Below are positions 30,704-39,757 of a DNA stretch of 64,000 nucleotides, piece after piece (position 1 is the first letter of the stretch; every line of letters starts with the position of its first letter). The position numbers and the translations under genes were made by a program. The notes under the pieces were generated by a model. It was not told the DNA's origin. It made no database searches and saw nothing but the letters and a program-made list of their open reading frames with translations. Source of the DNA: Methylobacillus sp. MM3 (GTDB lineage Bacteria; Pseudomonadota; Gammaproteobacteria; Burkholderiales; Methylophilaceae). The stretch lies in NCBI RefSeq assembly GCF_001645185.1, contig NZ_LXTQ01000001.1, forward strand, positions 124,001 to 188,000. The letters are read 5' to 3'.

Positions 30704-30736
30704 GACAACTCCTTGTTTATATGTTGGTGTATTTGG

Positions 30737-31243
30737 TCAAACAGCCCTGGGCTGCCATGCGGCGCGCGTCAATATCAAGGCCATTCCGGCCATGCCGGCC
30801 AGCACGCAGCCCAGATGCATGGGCAGTACCCATTCGTGCATCAAAAGCGGATTGGTATCCGTCAGTGGAGCAAACGGGCGCATGTCGGCATGCATGATCG
30901 CGTCCAGCAGCAGATGCGACCCGACCCCAAGCAGCGCTCCGCACCATGCCTGCACCCACGTCATACTAAAACTCTTCTCATTGCTGTCACCGAGTCGCGC
31001 ATATAGCCGCCAGACGACTGTAATGGCCTTGCACCCAATCAAAGCCGAGCCCGCTGCGATCAGCAGCGCACCCGTCAACGTGTGCGAAAAGCCATGCAGC
31101 GGAAATTCAATGCGCCACATGCGATAGAGCGGTTCCACATCCATCGCCACATTGGCGAGGGTGAACATCGAAAAACTGAAGTGATTGGGAATCAGCCCCT
31201 TGATGGCAAGGCCTGGGCCGAGGTGCAGCGGTGTGAATGGCAT
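30737..31243 (-). CDS. YdjM/DUF4184-like membrane protein
   Basis: A 168-residue membrane protein resembling the metal-dependent hydrolase-like inner membrane family: MPFTPLHLGPGLAIKG at the start, histidines in HGFSHTLTG and GVGSHLLLDAIMHADMRPF, and about four hydrophobic segments. The conserved His/Asp set (H7, HxxxH, HxxxDxxxH) supports metal binding near the membrane. It lies 33 bp upstream of creD on the same strand and is probably cotranscribed with it. Confidence 0.75.
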   Translation of the reverse strand: MPFTPLHLGPGLAIKGLIPNHFSFSMFTLANVAMDVEPLYRMWRIEFPLHGFSHTLTGALLIAAGSALIGCKAITVVWRLYARLGDSNEKSFSMTWVQAWCGALLGVGSHLLLDAIMHADMRPFAPLTDTNPLLMHEWVLPMHLGCVLAGMAGMALILTRAAWQPRAV

Positions 31244-31339
31244 GGAGATCTCCCGTATCGATTGGAGATGCCATGATGACTAAAGCTTATGTGCGGGCGA
31301 TGGGGTGAATGTGTCGTGTGTGTGAAGAGACATAATTAA

Positions 31340-31370
31340 TTGACAAGTCATTTCAGTTGCGCAATTATTT
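31340..31370 (+). promoter_or_regulatory. Candidate promoter of the PspA-flotillin operon
   Basis: A perfect -35 box TTGACA lies at 31340-31345, followed after about 17 bp by the weak -10 region AATTATTT. The predicted start near 31376 falls within the repeat/palindrome block at 31366-31397, which would suit repression. Confidence 0.45.
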
Positions 31371-31397
31371 GTATGCAATTGCATGCTATTTGTATGC
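31366..31397. repeat. 11-bp direct repeats around a 12-bp palindrome (operator-like)
   Basis: TATTTGTATGC occurs twice (31366-31376, 31387-31397), 21 bp apart, exactly two helical turns. The perfect palindrome ATGCAATTGCAT (31373-31384) bridges them. It ends 24 bp before the start of a ribbon-helix-helix-like gene, suggesting an autoregulatory operator. Confidence 0.55.
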
Positions 31398-31420
31398 GTA
31401 TTGATTATGCGAGGTGAATA

Positions 31421-31936
31421 ATGGCTCAAATGCAAACCATCTCTGTCCGTATTTCGGACGAAGATTTTCAGTGGTTGCTATCTTTGCCTGATGCGGGAGC
31501 AAGGACTCCGAGCGAAAAGTTACGAGCGTTGGTCGCCAAAGCCCGTGAGCAGGATAGCGGCATGACGGATTACAAAAGGTGCGCCGCGTGGATGCGAAAT
31601 CTGGCACAGCCTTTTGCCGAGGCCGTAGCGGATGTGGACCATCGTTACAACATGCATTCAGGCCTGATGGCTGCAGTATCCGAAACGATACCGCACATCA
31701 TGGCAACGCTGATTACGGAGCGCCCGGAAGGTGCGCATGCGAACGAGAAGGCAATCGCGGCGGAAGCAGCAATCGCCCGCCAATGTTTCAGACTTTTTGC
31801 CGGCCTGCTGAGGGGATCAATCACCTCAACCCCGGCGACGTACGACAAGAGGGTGTTGGACGATTATTTGCCCGACATCCTCGAAATCGCGGAAATTATC
31901 TCAACCAGAAAAGAAAAGGAGACAACAAATGGCTGA
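31421..31936 (+). CDS. Ribbon-helix-helix-like protein of unknown function
   Basis: A 171-residue protein I do not recognise. The first 45 residues have a strand-helix-turn-helix pattern (MQTISVRISDEDFQWLL, then PSEKLRALVAKARE) resembling ribbon-helix-helix DNA-binding domains. The remainder is mostly helical. It is the first gene of the PspA-YqiJ-YqiK operon and overlaps the pspA-like gene by 8 bp, so it may be a local regulator or a helper of the PspA protein. Confidence 0.7.
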   Translation: MAQMQTISVRISDEDFQWLLSLPDAGARTPSEKLRALVAKAREQDSGMTDYKRCAAWMRNLAQPFAEAVADVDHRYNMHSGLMAAVSETIPHIMATLITERPEGAHANEKAIAAEAAIARQCFRLFAGLLRGSITSTPATYDKRVLDDYLPDILEIAEIISTRKEKETTNG

Positions 31937-32597
31937 AACGGTTGCAACGCGGGTTGCCAGAATCATTGCCGGAGGCACCCATGCCTTGCTGGATAAAGCG
32001 GAAAATCTCGCGCCGGACGCAGTCATGGCGCAGTCGATCCGCGAAATAGATCAGGTAGTCGCGGAAGTACGCGTCGACCTCGGCAAAACGGAGGCGGCAA
32101 AGCATCTGATCCTGTCGCAAATCTCCAAGCTGAACGGCGAGCATGAAAAACTCGCCGAGCAGATTGAGACAGCCGTCAAGCAAGAGCGCGACGATCTCGC
32201 TACTGCAGCCATTGGACGGCAATCCGATATTGAGGATTTTCTGCCGGTATTGCAGAAATCCCTGGATGAACAGTCTGAAAAGGCCAAGGAGTGCGAAAGC
32301 TATCTGCTCGCCTTGCAAGCCAAGAAACGCGAGCTGGAGCAAATGCTGACCGAGTATCTGGCGGCCACCGCGGATCGCGGCAGTGCCTCCGCGCAAGTCG
32401 ATGGATCGAATCGGCATGGCCGGGTAGAGGAAGCGGAAGCATCCTTTGGACGGGTGCTGGCCCGGCAGACCGGGGTGGCTGGGCTTGGCATTGGTATTTC
32501 CCAGGATGCCGCCAAGCTCAAGGAACTTGCCGACATGCAGAGAAACAACCGGATCGCAGAGCGATTGGCTGCGCTCAAGGTCGCTAAGCAAAACTAA
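31929..32597 (+). CDS. PspA/IM30 (Vipp1) family protein
   Basis: A 222-residue, almost wholly alpha-helical, charged protein with the PspA/IM30 layout: an N-terminal amphipathic helix (ATRVARIIAGGTHALLDKAEN), long coiled-coil helices of about residues 30-140, and a C-terminal region ending in IAERLAALKV. ESCRT-III-like PspA proteins polymerise on damaged inner membranes and limit proton leakage. No pspF, pspB or pspC homolog is nearby; instead it is followed by YqiJ and a flotillin, a known alternative context for PspA proteins. Confidence 0.85.
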   Translation: MAETVATRVARIIAGGTHALLDKAENLAPDAVMAQSIREIDQVVAEVRVDLGKTEAAKHLILSQISKLNGEHEKLAEQIETAVKQERDDLATAAIGRQSDIEDFLPVLQKSLDEQSEKAKECESYLLALQAKKRELEQMLTEYLAATADRGSASAQVDGSNRHGRVEEAEASFGRVLARQTGVAGLGIGISQDAAKLKELADMQRNNRIAERLAALKVAKQN

Positions 32598-32640
32598 AAG
32601 GCTGGACGCTGCTTCAGCATCCTCTGCCGAAAGGACACCG

Positions 32641-33267
32641 ATGGAATATTTCATTGCTGCGGAATCGCTGCCGTTTACCTTGGCGACGCTCTTTGTCGTG
32701 GTCATCGGGTGCGTAGAGTTCGTCGCACTCATGGCGGGATTCGACGTCTCCGGGCTGCTCGATCATATCTTGCCGGAAAACATCGATGGAGTCGCTGACT
32801 CCTGGCTGGGCTGGCTGCATGTGGGTAAGGTGCCGATACTGGTGCTGCTGGTCATATTGCTGACGGCTTTTGCAATGGTCGGCTTTACATTGAATGCCGT
32901 GGTGCATGGCCTGTTCGGATTTTATCCGTTCCCGCTTCTGTCCTCGTTTATCGCCTTCGTTTGCGCCTTGCCGGTGGTGCGCGTCATGGGGGCCGCCATA
33001 GGCCGCATTCTGCCCAAGGACGAGTCTTCCGCCGTGTCACTCGAAACTTTGGTTGGGCATGTTGCCGTCGTGCTGAGCGGTACGGCCAAAGCCGGCTACC
33101 CGGCCGAGGCGCGCGTCAGATCGAAGCACGGGCAGACGTTTTATGTGCGGGTCGAGCCGGAAGGAAATGTCATGGAGTTCGGCGCGGGAGAATCGGTGTT
33201 GCTGGTAAAACAAATCTCGGGATCGCGGTTCATGGCCATTGCCAATCCGCGTCCCGATATTCTCTAA
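32641..33267 (+). CDS. yqiJ: YqiJ-family membrane protein with OB-fold tail
   Basis: A 208-residue membrane protein with three to four N-terminal helices (LPFTLATLFVVVIGCVEFVAL, VPILVLLVILLTAFAMVGFTL, LSSFIAFVCALPVVRVMG) and a C-terminal beta-rich, OB-fold-like domain (LVGHVAVVLSGTAKAGYPAEARV), as in NfeD/YqiJ proteins. These proteins pair with flotillins, the next gene here. The start is the ATG at 32641, with AAAGGA six bases before it. Confidence 0.85.
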   Translation: MEYFIAAESLPFTLATLFVVVIGCVEFVALMAGFDVSGLLDHILPENIDGVADSWLGWLHVGKVPILVLLVILLTAFAMVGFTLNAVVHGLFGFYPFPLLSSFIAFVCALPVVRVMGAAIGRILPKDESSAVSLETLVGHVAVVLSGTAKAGYPAEARVRSKHGQTFYVRVEPEGNVMEFGAGESVLLVKQISGSRFMAIANPRPDIL

Positions 33268-33289
33268 ACAAGAAAAAGGGGAGAGCTAC

Positions 33290-35017
33290 ATGGATCAGTT
33301 GATTGGAATAGGGGTTATCGCGGGAATCGCATTCGTTGGGCTGCTGGTTATCGGGATGATTTTTGCCCGCTTGTATCGCCGCTCATCCAAGGAACTGGCG
33401 TTCGTGCGCACCGGCCTCGGCGGGCAGAAAGTGGTCATGGATGGCGGCGCGATTGTGCTTCCCATCTTCCATGAGTGCGTCAGCATCAATATGAACACGC
33501 TTAAGCTGGAAGTCTCGCGATCCGGCTCGGACAGCTTGATTACTCTGGATCGTCTGCGAGTTGATGCAGTGGCTGCATTTTTCGTGCGTGTCATTCCCAG
33601 CACCGAGGGTGTTGCCAACGCTGCGCAGACGCTGGGTCAGCGAACCATGGATCCCGACTCGCTCAAGGAACTCGTGGAAGATAAATTCGTCGATGCCTTG
33701 CGCGCTGCCGCTGTCTCGATGAGCATGCATCAATTGCTCGACAAGCGTGCCGACTTCATTCAGGCCGTACAAAATGCCGTGTCCGAGGATTTACTCAAAA
33801 ACGGCCTGGAGCTCGAATCTGTCAGTTTGACGCGGCTGGATCAAACATCAATCAAGTTCTTCGATGCGCAGAATGCGTTCGATGCGGAAGGTCTGACCAA
33901 GCTGACGCAGCAAACCCAACAGCGTGCCCGAGAACGCAATGAAATCGAACAGGACACTGCAGTTGCCATCGCTCAGAAAAATTATGAAGCGACTCAGCTC
34001 AAGCTGACCATCGAAAAGGAACAGACCTTCGCTACCTTGCAACAACAGCAAGAGGTGTCGACGCGCGAGGTACAGCAAAAGGCAGAAGTTGCCAGCATCA
34101 CGGCCCAGCGCGAACGCGAAGCCCAGCAAGCCAAGATTGATGCTGAGCGTCTGGTGCAAGAAGCCGAAGTCGAGAAAAACCGGGCTATCCGGCAACGTCA
34201 AATCGAGGCTGACCGCGAAGTTCAGGTCGCCAAGATCGAACAAGAAAAGCAGACCACGCTAGCGGATCAGGACAAGCTGATTTCCATTGCGGAGAAATCA
34301 AAAGCGCAATCCGAAGCCGAGAAGCAGGCCAACGAGGCACGGGCGTTGGCAGCAAAAGCGGAGGAACAGGTGAAAACCGCCCGCGAAGTTGCGATTGCAG
34401 AAAGAGAAAAGCAAATTGCCCTGGTTGCTGCCGAACAGGAAGCCCAGGAGCAGGCTATCGGCATTCGGGTATCTGCCGAAGCTGAAAAAGATGCTGCGGA
34501 AAATCTCGCGGAAGCCATCAAGATCAAGGCGGATGCCCAGCAGGTGCAATACGAGGTGGATGCGAAAGGGGTAGAGATGCGCAATGCTGCGCTGAATACC
34601 CTGGCCGCTGAGCAGATCAGCATGCAGATCAAGATGAAACTGCTTGAGGTATTGCCGTCCATCATCGAAGCTTCCGTCAAACCTATCGAAAAGATCGACG
34701 GGATCAAGATCGTCCAGGTTGATGGCTTAAATCGCGGATTCTCGGGAGGGGGTTCCGGTTCGCTCGGGCTGAACGGGGGCGGAAGCCTGGCCGAACAAGC
34801 TGTCGCTGCCGCATTAACCTACCGCGCGCAACAGCCGATTCTCGATGCCGTCCTGAACGAGATCGGGATGAAAGGGAGCGATCTTAACTCCCTGATTGAG
34901 CCGGCGACTCGCGAGTTTTCTTCGCCTGTTTCCGTAGTTGCTCCGATAGCTGAAAATGCCGCTCCGGCAGTCACGGCGACATCAGATAATCTGACCAATA
35001 CTGGTCAGATTATCTGA
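33290..35017 (+). CDS. yqiK: Flotillin-family protein YqiK
   Basis: A 575-residue membrane-microdomain scaffold. An N-terminal membrane segment (IGIGVIAGIAFVGLLVIGMIFARLY) is followed by a band-7/SPFH domain (about residues 40-200, ending in LTRLDQTSIKFFD). A long glutamine/glutamate/alanine-rich coiled coil runs to about residue 440, and the C-terminus is glycine-rich (GFSGGGSGSLGLNGGGS). Flotillins form large oligomers organising membrane stress complexes. It partners with the upstream YqiJ protein. GGGGAG precedes the ATG at 33290; the stop codon is embedded in a perfect 16-bp inverted repeat. Confidence 0.92.
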   Translation: MDQLIGIGVIAGIAFVGLLVIGMIFARLYRRSSKELAFVRTGLGGQKVVMDGGAIVLPIFHECVSINMNTLKLEVSRSGSDSLITLDRLRVDAVAAFFVRVIPSTEGVANAAQTLGQRTMDPDSLKELVEDKFVDALRAAAVSMSMHQLLDKRADFIQAVQNAVSEDLLKNGLELESVSLTRLDQTSIKFFDAQNAFDAEGLTKLTQQTQQRARERNEIEQDTAVAIAQKNYEATQLKLTIEKEQTFATLQQQQEVSTREVQQKAEVASITAQREREAQQAKIDAERLVQEAEVEKNRAIRQRQIEADREVQVAKIEQEKQTTLADQDKLISIAEKSKAQSEAEKQANEARALAAKAEEQVKTAREVAIAEREKQIALVAAEQEAQEQAIGIRVSAEAEKDAAENLAEAIKIKADAQQVQYEVDAKGVEMRNAALNTLAAEQISMQIKMKLLEVLPSIIEASVKPIEKIDGIKIVQVDGLNRGFSGGGSGSLGLNGGGSLAEQAVAAALTYRAQQPILDAVLNEIGMKGSDLNSLIEPATREFSSPVSVVAPIAENAAPAVTATSDNLTNTGQII

Positions 35018-35018
35018 T
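34981..35018. terminator. Perfect 16-bp inverted repeat over the yqiK stop codon
   Basis: ATCAGATAATCTGACC (34981-34996) and its exact complement (35003-35018) flank a 6-base loop and are followed by TT. The last codons and stop of yqiK lie inside the stem. It may act as a terminator or transcript-end hairpin between the convergent yqiK and creC genes. The short T-run makes intrinsic termination less certain. Confidence 0.6.
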
Positions 35019-35028
35019 TTACTTCTAT

Positions 35029-35055
35029 CCCGGGCACGTATTCTCAGGTGCCCGG
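35029..35055. terminator. Second hairpin between yqiK and creC
   Basis: CCGGGCAC (35030-35037) pairs with GTGCCCGG (35048-35055) over a 10-base loop. It is GC-rich, lies directly behind the long AT-rich hairpin, and precedes the creC stop by a few bases. It probably separates the two converging transcripts. Confidence 0.5.
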
Positions 35056-35059
35056 AAAA

Positions 35060-36487
35060 TCAGAGTGCCGGTAGCGTCAGGCGAGCGACTGCGCCGCCTT
35101 CGTCGCGGTTGGCAACTGCAACATTGCCGCCATGCAGCGCGGCCACCTCGCGAACAAAGGGCAATCCCAGCCCGGTACTTTTCAACTGCGTTCCCGGTCG
35201 AATTAAGGAATAAAAACGATCAAACACGCGAGGCAGCGCATAGTCCGGGATGCCTGAGCCCTGATCCTGAACGAGGAGGGTATGAGTATTCTGACCGGAC
35301 TCCAGCAGCAGTGTGATCCGTCCACCGTCGGTAGAGAAATCGATGGCGTTATCGAGCAGGTTGGCAAGCGCCTGACGCAAAAGAAAAGGTTCGCCCAAGA
35401 CATGCGCATCTTGCGAGATGAGATTGTGGCAGCTGATATTCCGTTGCTGCATGCGGGCGGCGTGATCGGCTATGACGGTCTCAGAGAGTTCATGCAGTCC
35501 GACCGGCACGTTTTCTTCCAGTCCCGTGCGGTGCTCCAGCTTCGCCAGTGCCAGCAGTTTGTCGAGCATATCCTTGAGGCGACGGCTCTGCTCGCGGATG
35601 TTTGCGGTAAAGATGGCTCGATCCTGCGGGAGCAGGTTCTCGTCCAGCAATTCGGCGGCGCCGATAAGTGCGGTCAATGGGCTTTTCATTTCATGCGCGA
35701 GGTGATGGACATAGTTTTCAATGTATTCGCGTCCGTCCAGCTTTTCCCGCATTTCCGCCAGCGCTTGCCCCAGCTCGGCCAGTTCGCCGCTGCCTAAGGA
35801 TGGGAGTTGAGCTTTGTGCCCCGCGCCCACTTCCCGGGCATAGCGGCGTAACAGACCGATAGAGCGGCTGAACCACCAGGTGAACAGGAGGCCGATCAGC
35901 AATGCCCCACCCATCAGCCACCATCCGGCACGCTCGATGCGCTGACGGCTGCGGTCGATAAAAGGTTGCACGCTCATGGTGGGTTTCGCGACGGCGAGCA
36001 CGCCTATAAGTTGCCCATCGCGCAAAATCGGGGCGGCGATGTGCATGACCGCAGAATTGTCGTTGCCTGGCTCTTGGCGCGTACTGCGCACGCCATAGCG
36101 ACCTTGCAAGGTGAGATAAACATCGTTCCAGCGTGAGAAATCCTTGCCGACAGCGATGCCTTGGGAGTCATAGAGCACGATGCCCTTGGCATCGGTAATG
36201 TAGACGCGCAGATCAACGGAATCCTTCTTGAAACCCCAGATATCCGCATGAGGATCGCGTGCCTGATAACGTTTGAATGCTGCGGCAAAGCGGCCGCTAT
36301 CGAGCTTATCAGATGCTATGTCTTCAGCGGCCAGTTCCGCCAGCAGGTGCGCGGTATCGACCAGAGTCTCTTCCATGGTCTGGCGCACGCCGGGTTTAAC
36401 TTCCTGCATGAAGCTGTTAAGCACGAACCAGGCGGCAAGGCCGACAATGAGGAAGTAACCGAGCAGCAGGCGCAGGCTGATGCTCAT
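35060..36487 (-). CDS. creC: Sensor histidine kinase CreC
   Basis: A 475-residue membrane sensor kinase. The first helix is MSISLRLLLGYFLIVGLAAWFVL. A periplasmic sensory domain (about residues 35-185) and a second helix (WWLMGGALLIGLLFTWWF) follow, then HAMP, HisKA with phospho-acceptor HHLAHEMKSPLTAL, and the ATP domain (LLDNAIDFS, DQGSGIP, STGLGLPFV). Length and sequence match CreC (about 474). The frame is open from 36634, but the family N-terminus begins at the ATG at 36487. It phosphorylates CreB, encoded 80 bp upstream. Confidence 0.93.
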   Translation of the reverse strand: MSISLRLLLGYFLIVGLAAWFVLNSFMQEVKPGVRQTMEETLVDTAHLLAELAAEDIASDKLDSGRFAAAFKRYQARDPHADIWGFKKDSVDLRVYITDAKGIVLYDSQGIAVGKDFSRWNDVYLTLQGRYGVRSTRQEPGNDNSAVMHIAAPILRDGQLIGVLAVAKPTMSVQPFIDRSRQRIERAGWWLMGGALLIGLLFTWWFSRSIGLLRRYAREVGAGHKAQLPSLGSGELAELGQALAEMREKLDGREYIENYVHHLAHEMKSPLTALIGAAELLDENLLPQDRAIFTANIREQSRRLKDMLDKLLALAKLEHRTGLEENVPVGLHELSETVIADHAARMQQRNISCHNLISQDAHVLGEPFLLRQALANLLDNAIDFSTDGGRITLLLESGQNTHTLLVQDQGSGIPDYALPRVFDRFYSLIRPGTQLKSTGLGLPFVREVAALHGGNVAVANRDEGGAVARLTLPAL

Positions 36488-36566
36488 CGGGCTGCCCATT
36501 GCGCAGGATGCTCGCTTGGAGCTGATACATGCAAGGGCGGCTGCGCTGAGGTTGAGCGTGTCGTCA

Positions 36567-37241
36567 TTATGTCGACCCGTTAACGATGCTGTAACCCATG
36601 CCGCGATGGGTTGCGATGAGATTAAAATCTTCACGCACGGCTTTCAGTTTGGCTCGCAAGGTCTTGATATGCGTGTCAACGGTGCGATCGGAGGTGTCAA
36701 GCGCATCGCGCCAGATGCGATCCATCAGCTCGTCGCGGGCATGGATGCGTCCGGGATGGTCAAGCAGGGTCTTGAGCAGCAGGTATTCATAGCGCGTCAG
36801 GTCGAGCAGCTGACCGCAATAGCGAATGCGTGCCGCTGAGGTATCGACGTCAAAAGTCGGAGCGGATGAAGATTGTGTAGTTGTGCGACGTAACCGCGCC
36901 CGAACGCGGGCCACGACCTCACGAGGCGAGAAAGGCTTGGCAACATAGTCGTCCGCGCCTATTTCGAGGCCGACAATGCGGTCGATTTCTTCGGTACGCG
37001 CAGTCAGGAAAATAATGGGCAGGTCTGTGAAGGCGCGCGCCTGGCGGCAGACCTCGAAACCGCTCATATCCGGTAGCCCGATATCAAGTATCGCCAGTGC
37101 GTATCGTCCGCTGCGCAATTGGGCCAGCCCCTCACTGCCCAGCACGCAATGATGGGGCGCGTAACCTTCGCTCTTGAGAGCGTAGATCAGCGTATCCGCA
37201 ATCGCGGATTCGTCTTCGATGACAAGTATGGATTGCGCCAC
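36567..37241 (-). CDS. creB: Response regulator CreB
   Basis: A 224-residue OmpR/PhoB-type regulator. The receiver has acidic residues in VIEDE, phospho-acceptor Asp in LAILDIGLPDMSG, the TAR switch and Lys in AKPFSP. The C-terminal winged helix (LTRYEYLLLKTLLDHPGRIHARDELMDRIW, and RTVDTHIKTLRAKL) binds DNA. With CreC it forms the pair controlling creD and related genes. The gene starts 21 bp after the Maf-family gene, suggesting cotranscription. Confidence 0.94.
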   Translation of the reverse strand: MAQSILVIEDESAIADTLIYALKSEGYAPHHCVLGSEGLAQLRSGRYALAILDIGLPDMSGFEVCRQARAFTDLPIIFLTARTEEIDRIVGLEIGADDYVAKPFSPREVVARVRARLRRTTTQSSSAPTFDVDTSAARIRYCGQLLDLTRYEYLLLKTLLDHPGRIHARDELMDRIWRDALDTSDRTVDTHIKTLRAKLKAVREDFNLIATHRGMGYSIVNGST

Positions 37242-37262
37242 GGCGTTTTCTCCCTGATGGGA

Positions 37263-37847
37263 TTATATGACCGTAACGCCTTCGTTTTGCAGCATGCCGA
37301 TCAGGGAAATCAGCGGCAGTCCGATCAGTGCGTTCGGATCATCGCCGCGCATGTATTCCATGAGCGCGATACCCAAGCCTTCGGACTTTGCGCTGCCGGC
37401 GCAGTGGTAGGGTTGCTCCAGGCGCAGGTAGTTCTCGATTTGCGCGTCGGTGAATTGGCGGAAACGGACTTCGTAAACCACATCTTCGGCCTGCATGTTG
37501 CCACTCGCGGCATTGAACAGGCACAGCGCGCTATGGAAAAACACCGTGCGGCCGCGCATCAAGGTCAGTTGCTTCACGGCGTTGTCATGCGTCAGCGGTT
37601 TGCCGAGCTGCAATCCGTCCAGCGTGGCAACCTGATCGCAGCCGATCACGAGCGCATCGGGATAATGGCTGCCGATCTTGCGGGCTTTGGCTTGGGCAAG
37701 GCGCAGAGCCGTTTCTTCGGGTTTTTCACCCTGTAGCGGAGATTCATCGACATCCGGTGTTTCGACGCTGAAAGGCAATTGCAGGCGCTCCAGCAATTCG
37801 CGGCGATAAATGGAGGAAGAGGCAAGTATCAGTTGTGGTTTCGGCAT
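37263..37847 (-). CDS. yceF: Maf-family nucleotide pyrophosphatase, YceF subgroup
   Basis: A 194-residue nucleoside triphosphate pyrophosphatase. Family motifs are [16 protein letters not shown] at the start, [21 protein letters not shown] and [12 protein letters not shown]. The SSSIYRR and CDQVA variants mark the YceF subgroup, which hydrolyses 7-methyl-GTP and related non-canonical nucleotides. In E. coli yceF sits beside yceD-rpmF-plsX; here pycA and pycB separate it from that run. It lies downstream of a pycB terminator and just upstream of creB. Confidence 0.9.
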   Translation of the reverse strand: MPKPQLILASSSIYRRELLERLQLPFSVETPDVDESPLQGEKPEETALRLAQAKARKIGSHYPDALVIGCDQVATLDGLQLGKPLTHDNAVKQLTLMRGRTVFFHSALCLFNAASGNMQAEDVVYEVRFRQFTDAQIENYLRLEQPYHCAGSAKSEGLGIALMEYMRGDDPNALIGLPLISLIGMLQNEGVTVI

Positions 37848-37852
37848 AAAGC

Positions 37853-37879
37853 AAAAGGCCGGCTTGCGCCGGCCTTTTT
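37853..37879 (-). terminator. Rho-independent terminator after pycB
   Basis: A perfect 10-bp stem AAAGGCCGGC / GCCGGCCTTT with a 4-base loop (TTGC) lies between the pycB stop and the yceF start. On the minus strand it is followed by a short T-run. Being symmetric it could work in both directions. Confidence 0.8.
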
Positions 37880-37884
37880 GGACG

Positions 37885-39729
37885 TTATTGAATTTCGATC
37901 AGAGTCTCGTCGGGCGTGACGCTATCGCTCTTTTTGACGTGTACGGCAACGATGATGCCGCTTTTGGGCGCCTGGATTTCGTTTTCCATTTTCATGGCTT
38001 CAATCACCAGGACGCCATCGCCGGCATTTACCTTGTCGCCAGTCTTGACCTTGACGTCAACGATGGTGCCGGGCATCGCGGTCGTCACGCAGCCTTCATG
38101 AGAAGGGCGCGGGCGATTGCCGTTGCCGGTCGCTGCTGCCGTGGTCTTCTTCTTGGAGCCGCCATTGCCGTTGCCGCCGGAGACCTCGATTTCACTCAGC
38201 GTTTCGACGATCACTTCTTCCGAAATACCATCGACCGAAACATAGAATGGACGTTGCTCTTCGCCAGCATGGCCGCTGCCAGTGAGCTTGATGTGGAAGG
38301 TTTCGCCGTGCAGGGTCACCTTGAACTCGTTCGGCGCGTAGCGTGCGGAAGAGGGCGTGCTGGCTTCTTTCGACAGCAACTGTTCGGGCTTGAGCGAGCC
38401 GGCGTTGCGTTCCTGCAGGAAGGTCTGTGCCAGGTCCGGGAACATGGCGTAGGTCAGCACGTCTTCATCGTTCTTGGCGAGGCTTTCGATCTGGACGCGC
38501 AGCTTGTCCATTTCGTCCTCCAGCAGATCGGCCGGGCGGCTGGTGATAACTTCGGCATTGCCGACGGCGATGCTCTTCACTTCGTCGTTGATCTTGCCAG
38601 GTGCCTTGCCGTAATGGCCGAGCAGGTAGTTCTTGACCTCGGTAGTCACGGACTTGTAGCGTGCGCCGGTCAGTACGTTCAACACGGCCTGCGTGCCGAC
38701 GATTTGCGAAGTGGGGGTGACCAGCGGCGGAAAGCCGAGATCCTCGCGCACGCGCGGGATTTCGGCCAGCACTTCGTCCATGCGATTCAGAGCGCCTTGC
38801 TCCTTGAGCTGGTTGGACAGGTTGGAAATCATGCCGCCCGGCACCTGGTTGACCAGGACGCGGGTATCCACCCCGGTAAAATCGCTCTCGAACTGCCAGT
38901 ACTTCTTGCGTACTTCGCGGAAGTAGGCATTGATTTCCTGAATCGCCACGAGGTCGAGGCCGGTGTCATATTCAGTGCCCTGCAGCGCGGCCACGATGCT
39001 CTCGGTAGAGGAGTGGCTGGCACCTTCGCCGAAGGCGGAAACGCAGGTATCCAGTATGGTTGCACCGGCTTCGACGGCCTTCAGGAAACTCATTGCAGAC
39101 AGGCCGGACGTTGCGTGGCTGTGCAAGTGGATGGGAATATTGATTTCGGCACGCAGGGCCTTTACCAAGTCTGCCGTGGTGTAAGGCGTGAGCAGGCCAG
39201 CCATGTCCTTGATGGCGAGCGTATCGCAGCCCATGCCTTCGAGCTCCTTCGCCAAACGGACGAAGTGGGGGATGTCATGCACCGGGCTGGTCGTGTAGCT
39301 GATGCAGCCTTCGGCATGCTTGCCGACCTTTTTCACTTCTTCGATGGAGACGCGCAGGTTGCGCAGGTCGTTCATCGCGTCGAAAATACGGAATACGTCT
39401 ACGCCGTTATTGGCTGATTTGCCGACGAAGGCGCGCACGACGTCGTCGGAATAATGACGATAGCCGAGCAGATTCTGACCGCGCAGCAGCATCTGGATGC
39501 GGCTATTGGGCAGTGCCTTGCGCAGTTTCTTGAGGCGCTCCCACGGGTCTTCTTTCAGATAGCGTACACAGGCGTCGAAGGTGGCGCCGCCCCAGGCTTC
39601 GAGCGACCAGAAGCCGATCGAATCCAGCTTGGAACATATCGGCAGCATGTCGTCCGTGCGCAAGCGCGTGGCGATCAAGGACTGATGCCCGTCGCGCAAA
39701 ACTAATTCTGAAACATATACTTTCGCCAT
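37885..39729 (-). CDS. pycB: Pyruvate carboxylase subunit B (carboxyltransferase + biotin carrier)
   Basis: A 614-residue subunit. The N-terminal carboxyltransferase TIM barrel ([63 protein letters not shown]) carries the metal and catalytic Lys. A glycine/lysine linker of about residues 500-530 leads to the biotinyl domain with the attachment motif [11 protein letters not shown]. With the upstream biotin carboxylase it makes oxaloacetate from pyruvate and bicarbonate. Oxaloacetate decarboxylase alpha subunits look similar, but the lack of a sodium-pump beta subunit favours the carboxylase. Confidence 0.9.
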   Translation of the reverse strand: MAKVYVSELVLRDGHQSLIATRLRTDDMLPICSKLDSIGFWSLEAWGGATFDACVRYLKEDPWERLKKLRKALPNSRIQMLLRGQNLLGYRHYSDDVVRAFVGKSANNGVDVFRIFDAMNDLRNLRVSIEEVKKVGKHAEGCISYTTSPVHDIPHFVRLAKELEGMGCDTLAIKDMAGLLTPYTTADLVKALRAEINIPIHLHSHATSGLSAMSFLKAVEAGATILDTCVSAFGEGASHSSTESIVAALQGTEYDTGLDLVAIQEINAYFREVRKKYWQFESDFTGVDTRVLVNQVPGGMISNLSNQLKEQGALNRMDEVLAEIPRVREDLGFPPLVTPTSQIVGTQAVLNVLTGARYKSVTTEVKNYLLGHYGKAPGKINDEVKSIAVGNAEVITSRPADLLEDEMDKLRVQIESLAKNDEDVLTYAMFPDLAQTFLQERNAGSLKPEQLLSKEASTPSSARYAPNEFKVTLHGETFHIKLTGSGHAGEEQRPFYVSVDGISEEVIVETLSEIEVSGGNGNGGSKKKTTAAATGNGNRPRPSHEGCVTTAMPGTIVDVKVKTGDKVNAGDGVLVIEAMKMENEIQAPKSGIIVAVHVKKSDSVTPDETLIEIQ

Positions 39730-39757
39730 AATTTTAACTTACCACTTTAAGTATTAA

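Noticed and set aside
31305-31326. Two GTGAA copies (31305-31309, 31322-31326) as a possible CreB tag for creD
   Set aside because: The CreB tag is TTCAC-N6-TTCAC, i.e. 11 bp start to start; these are 17 bp apart and lie over 600 bp from creD.
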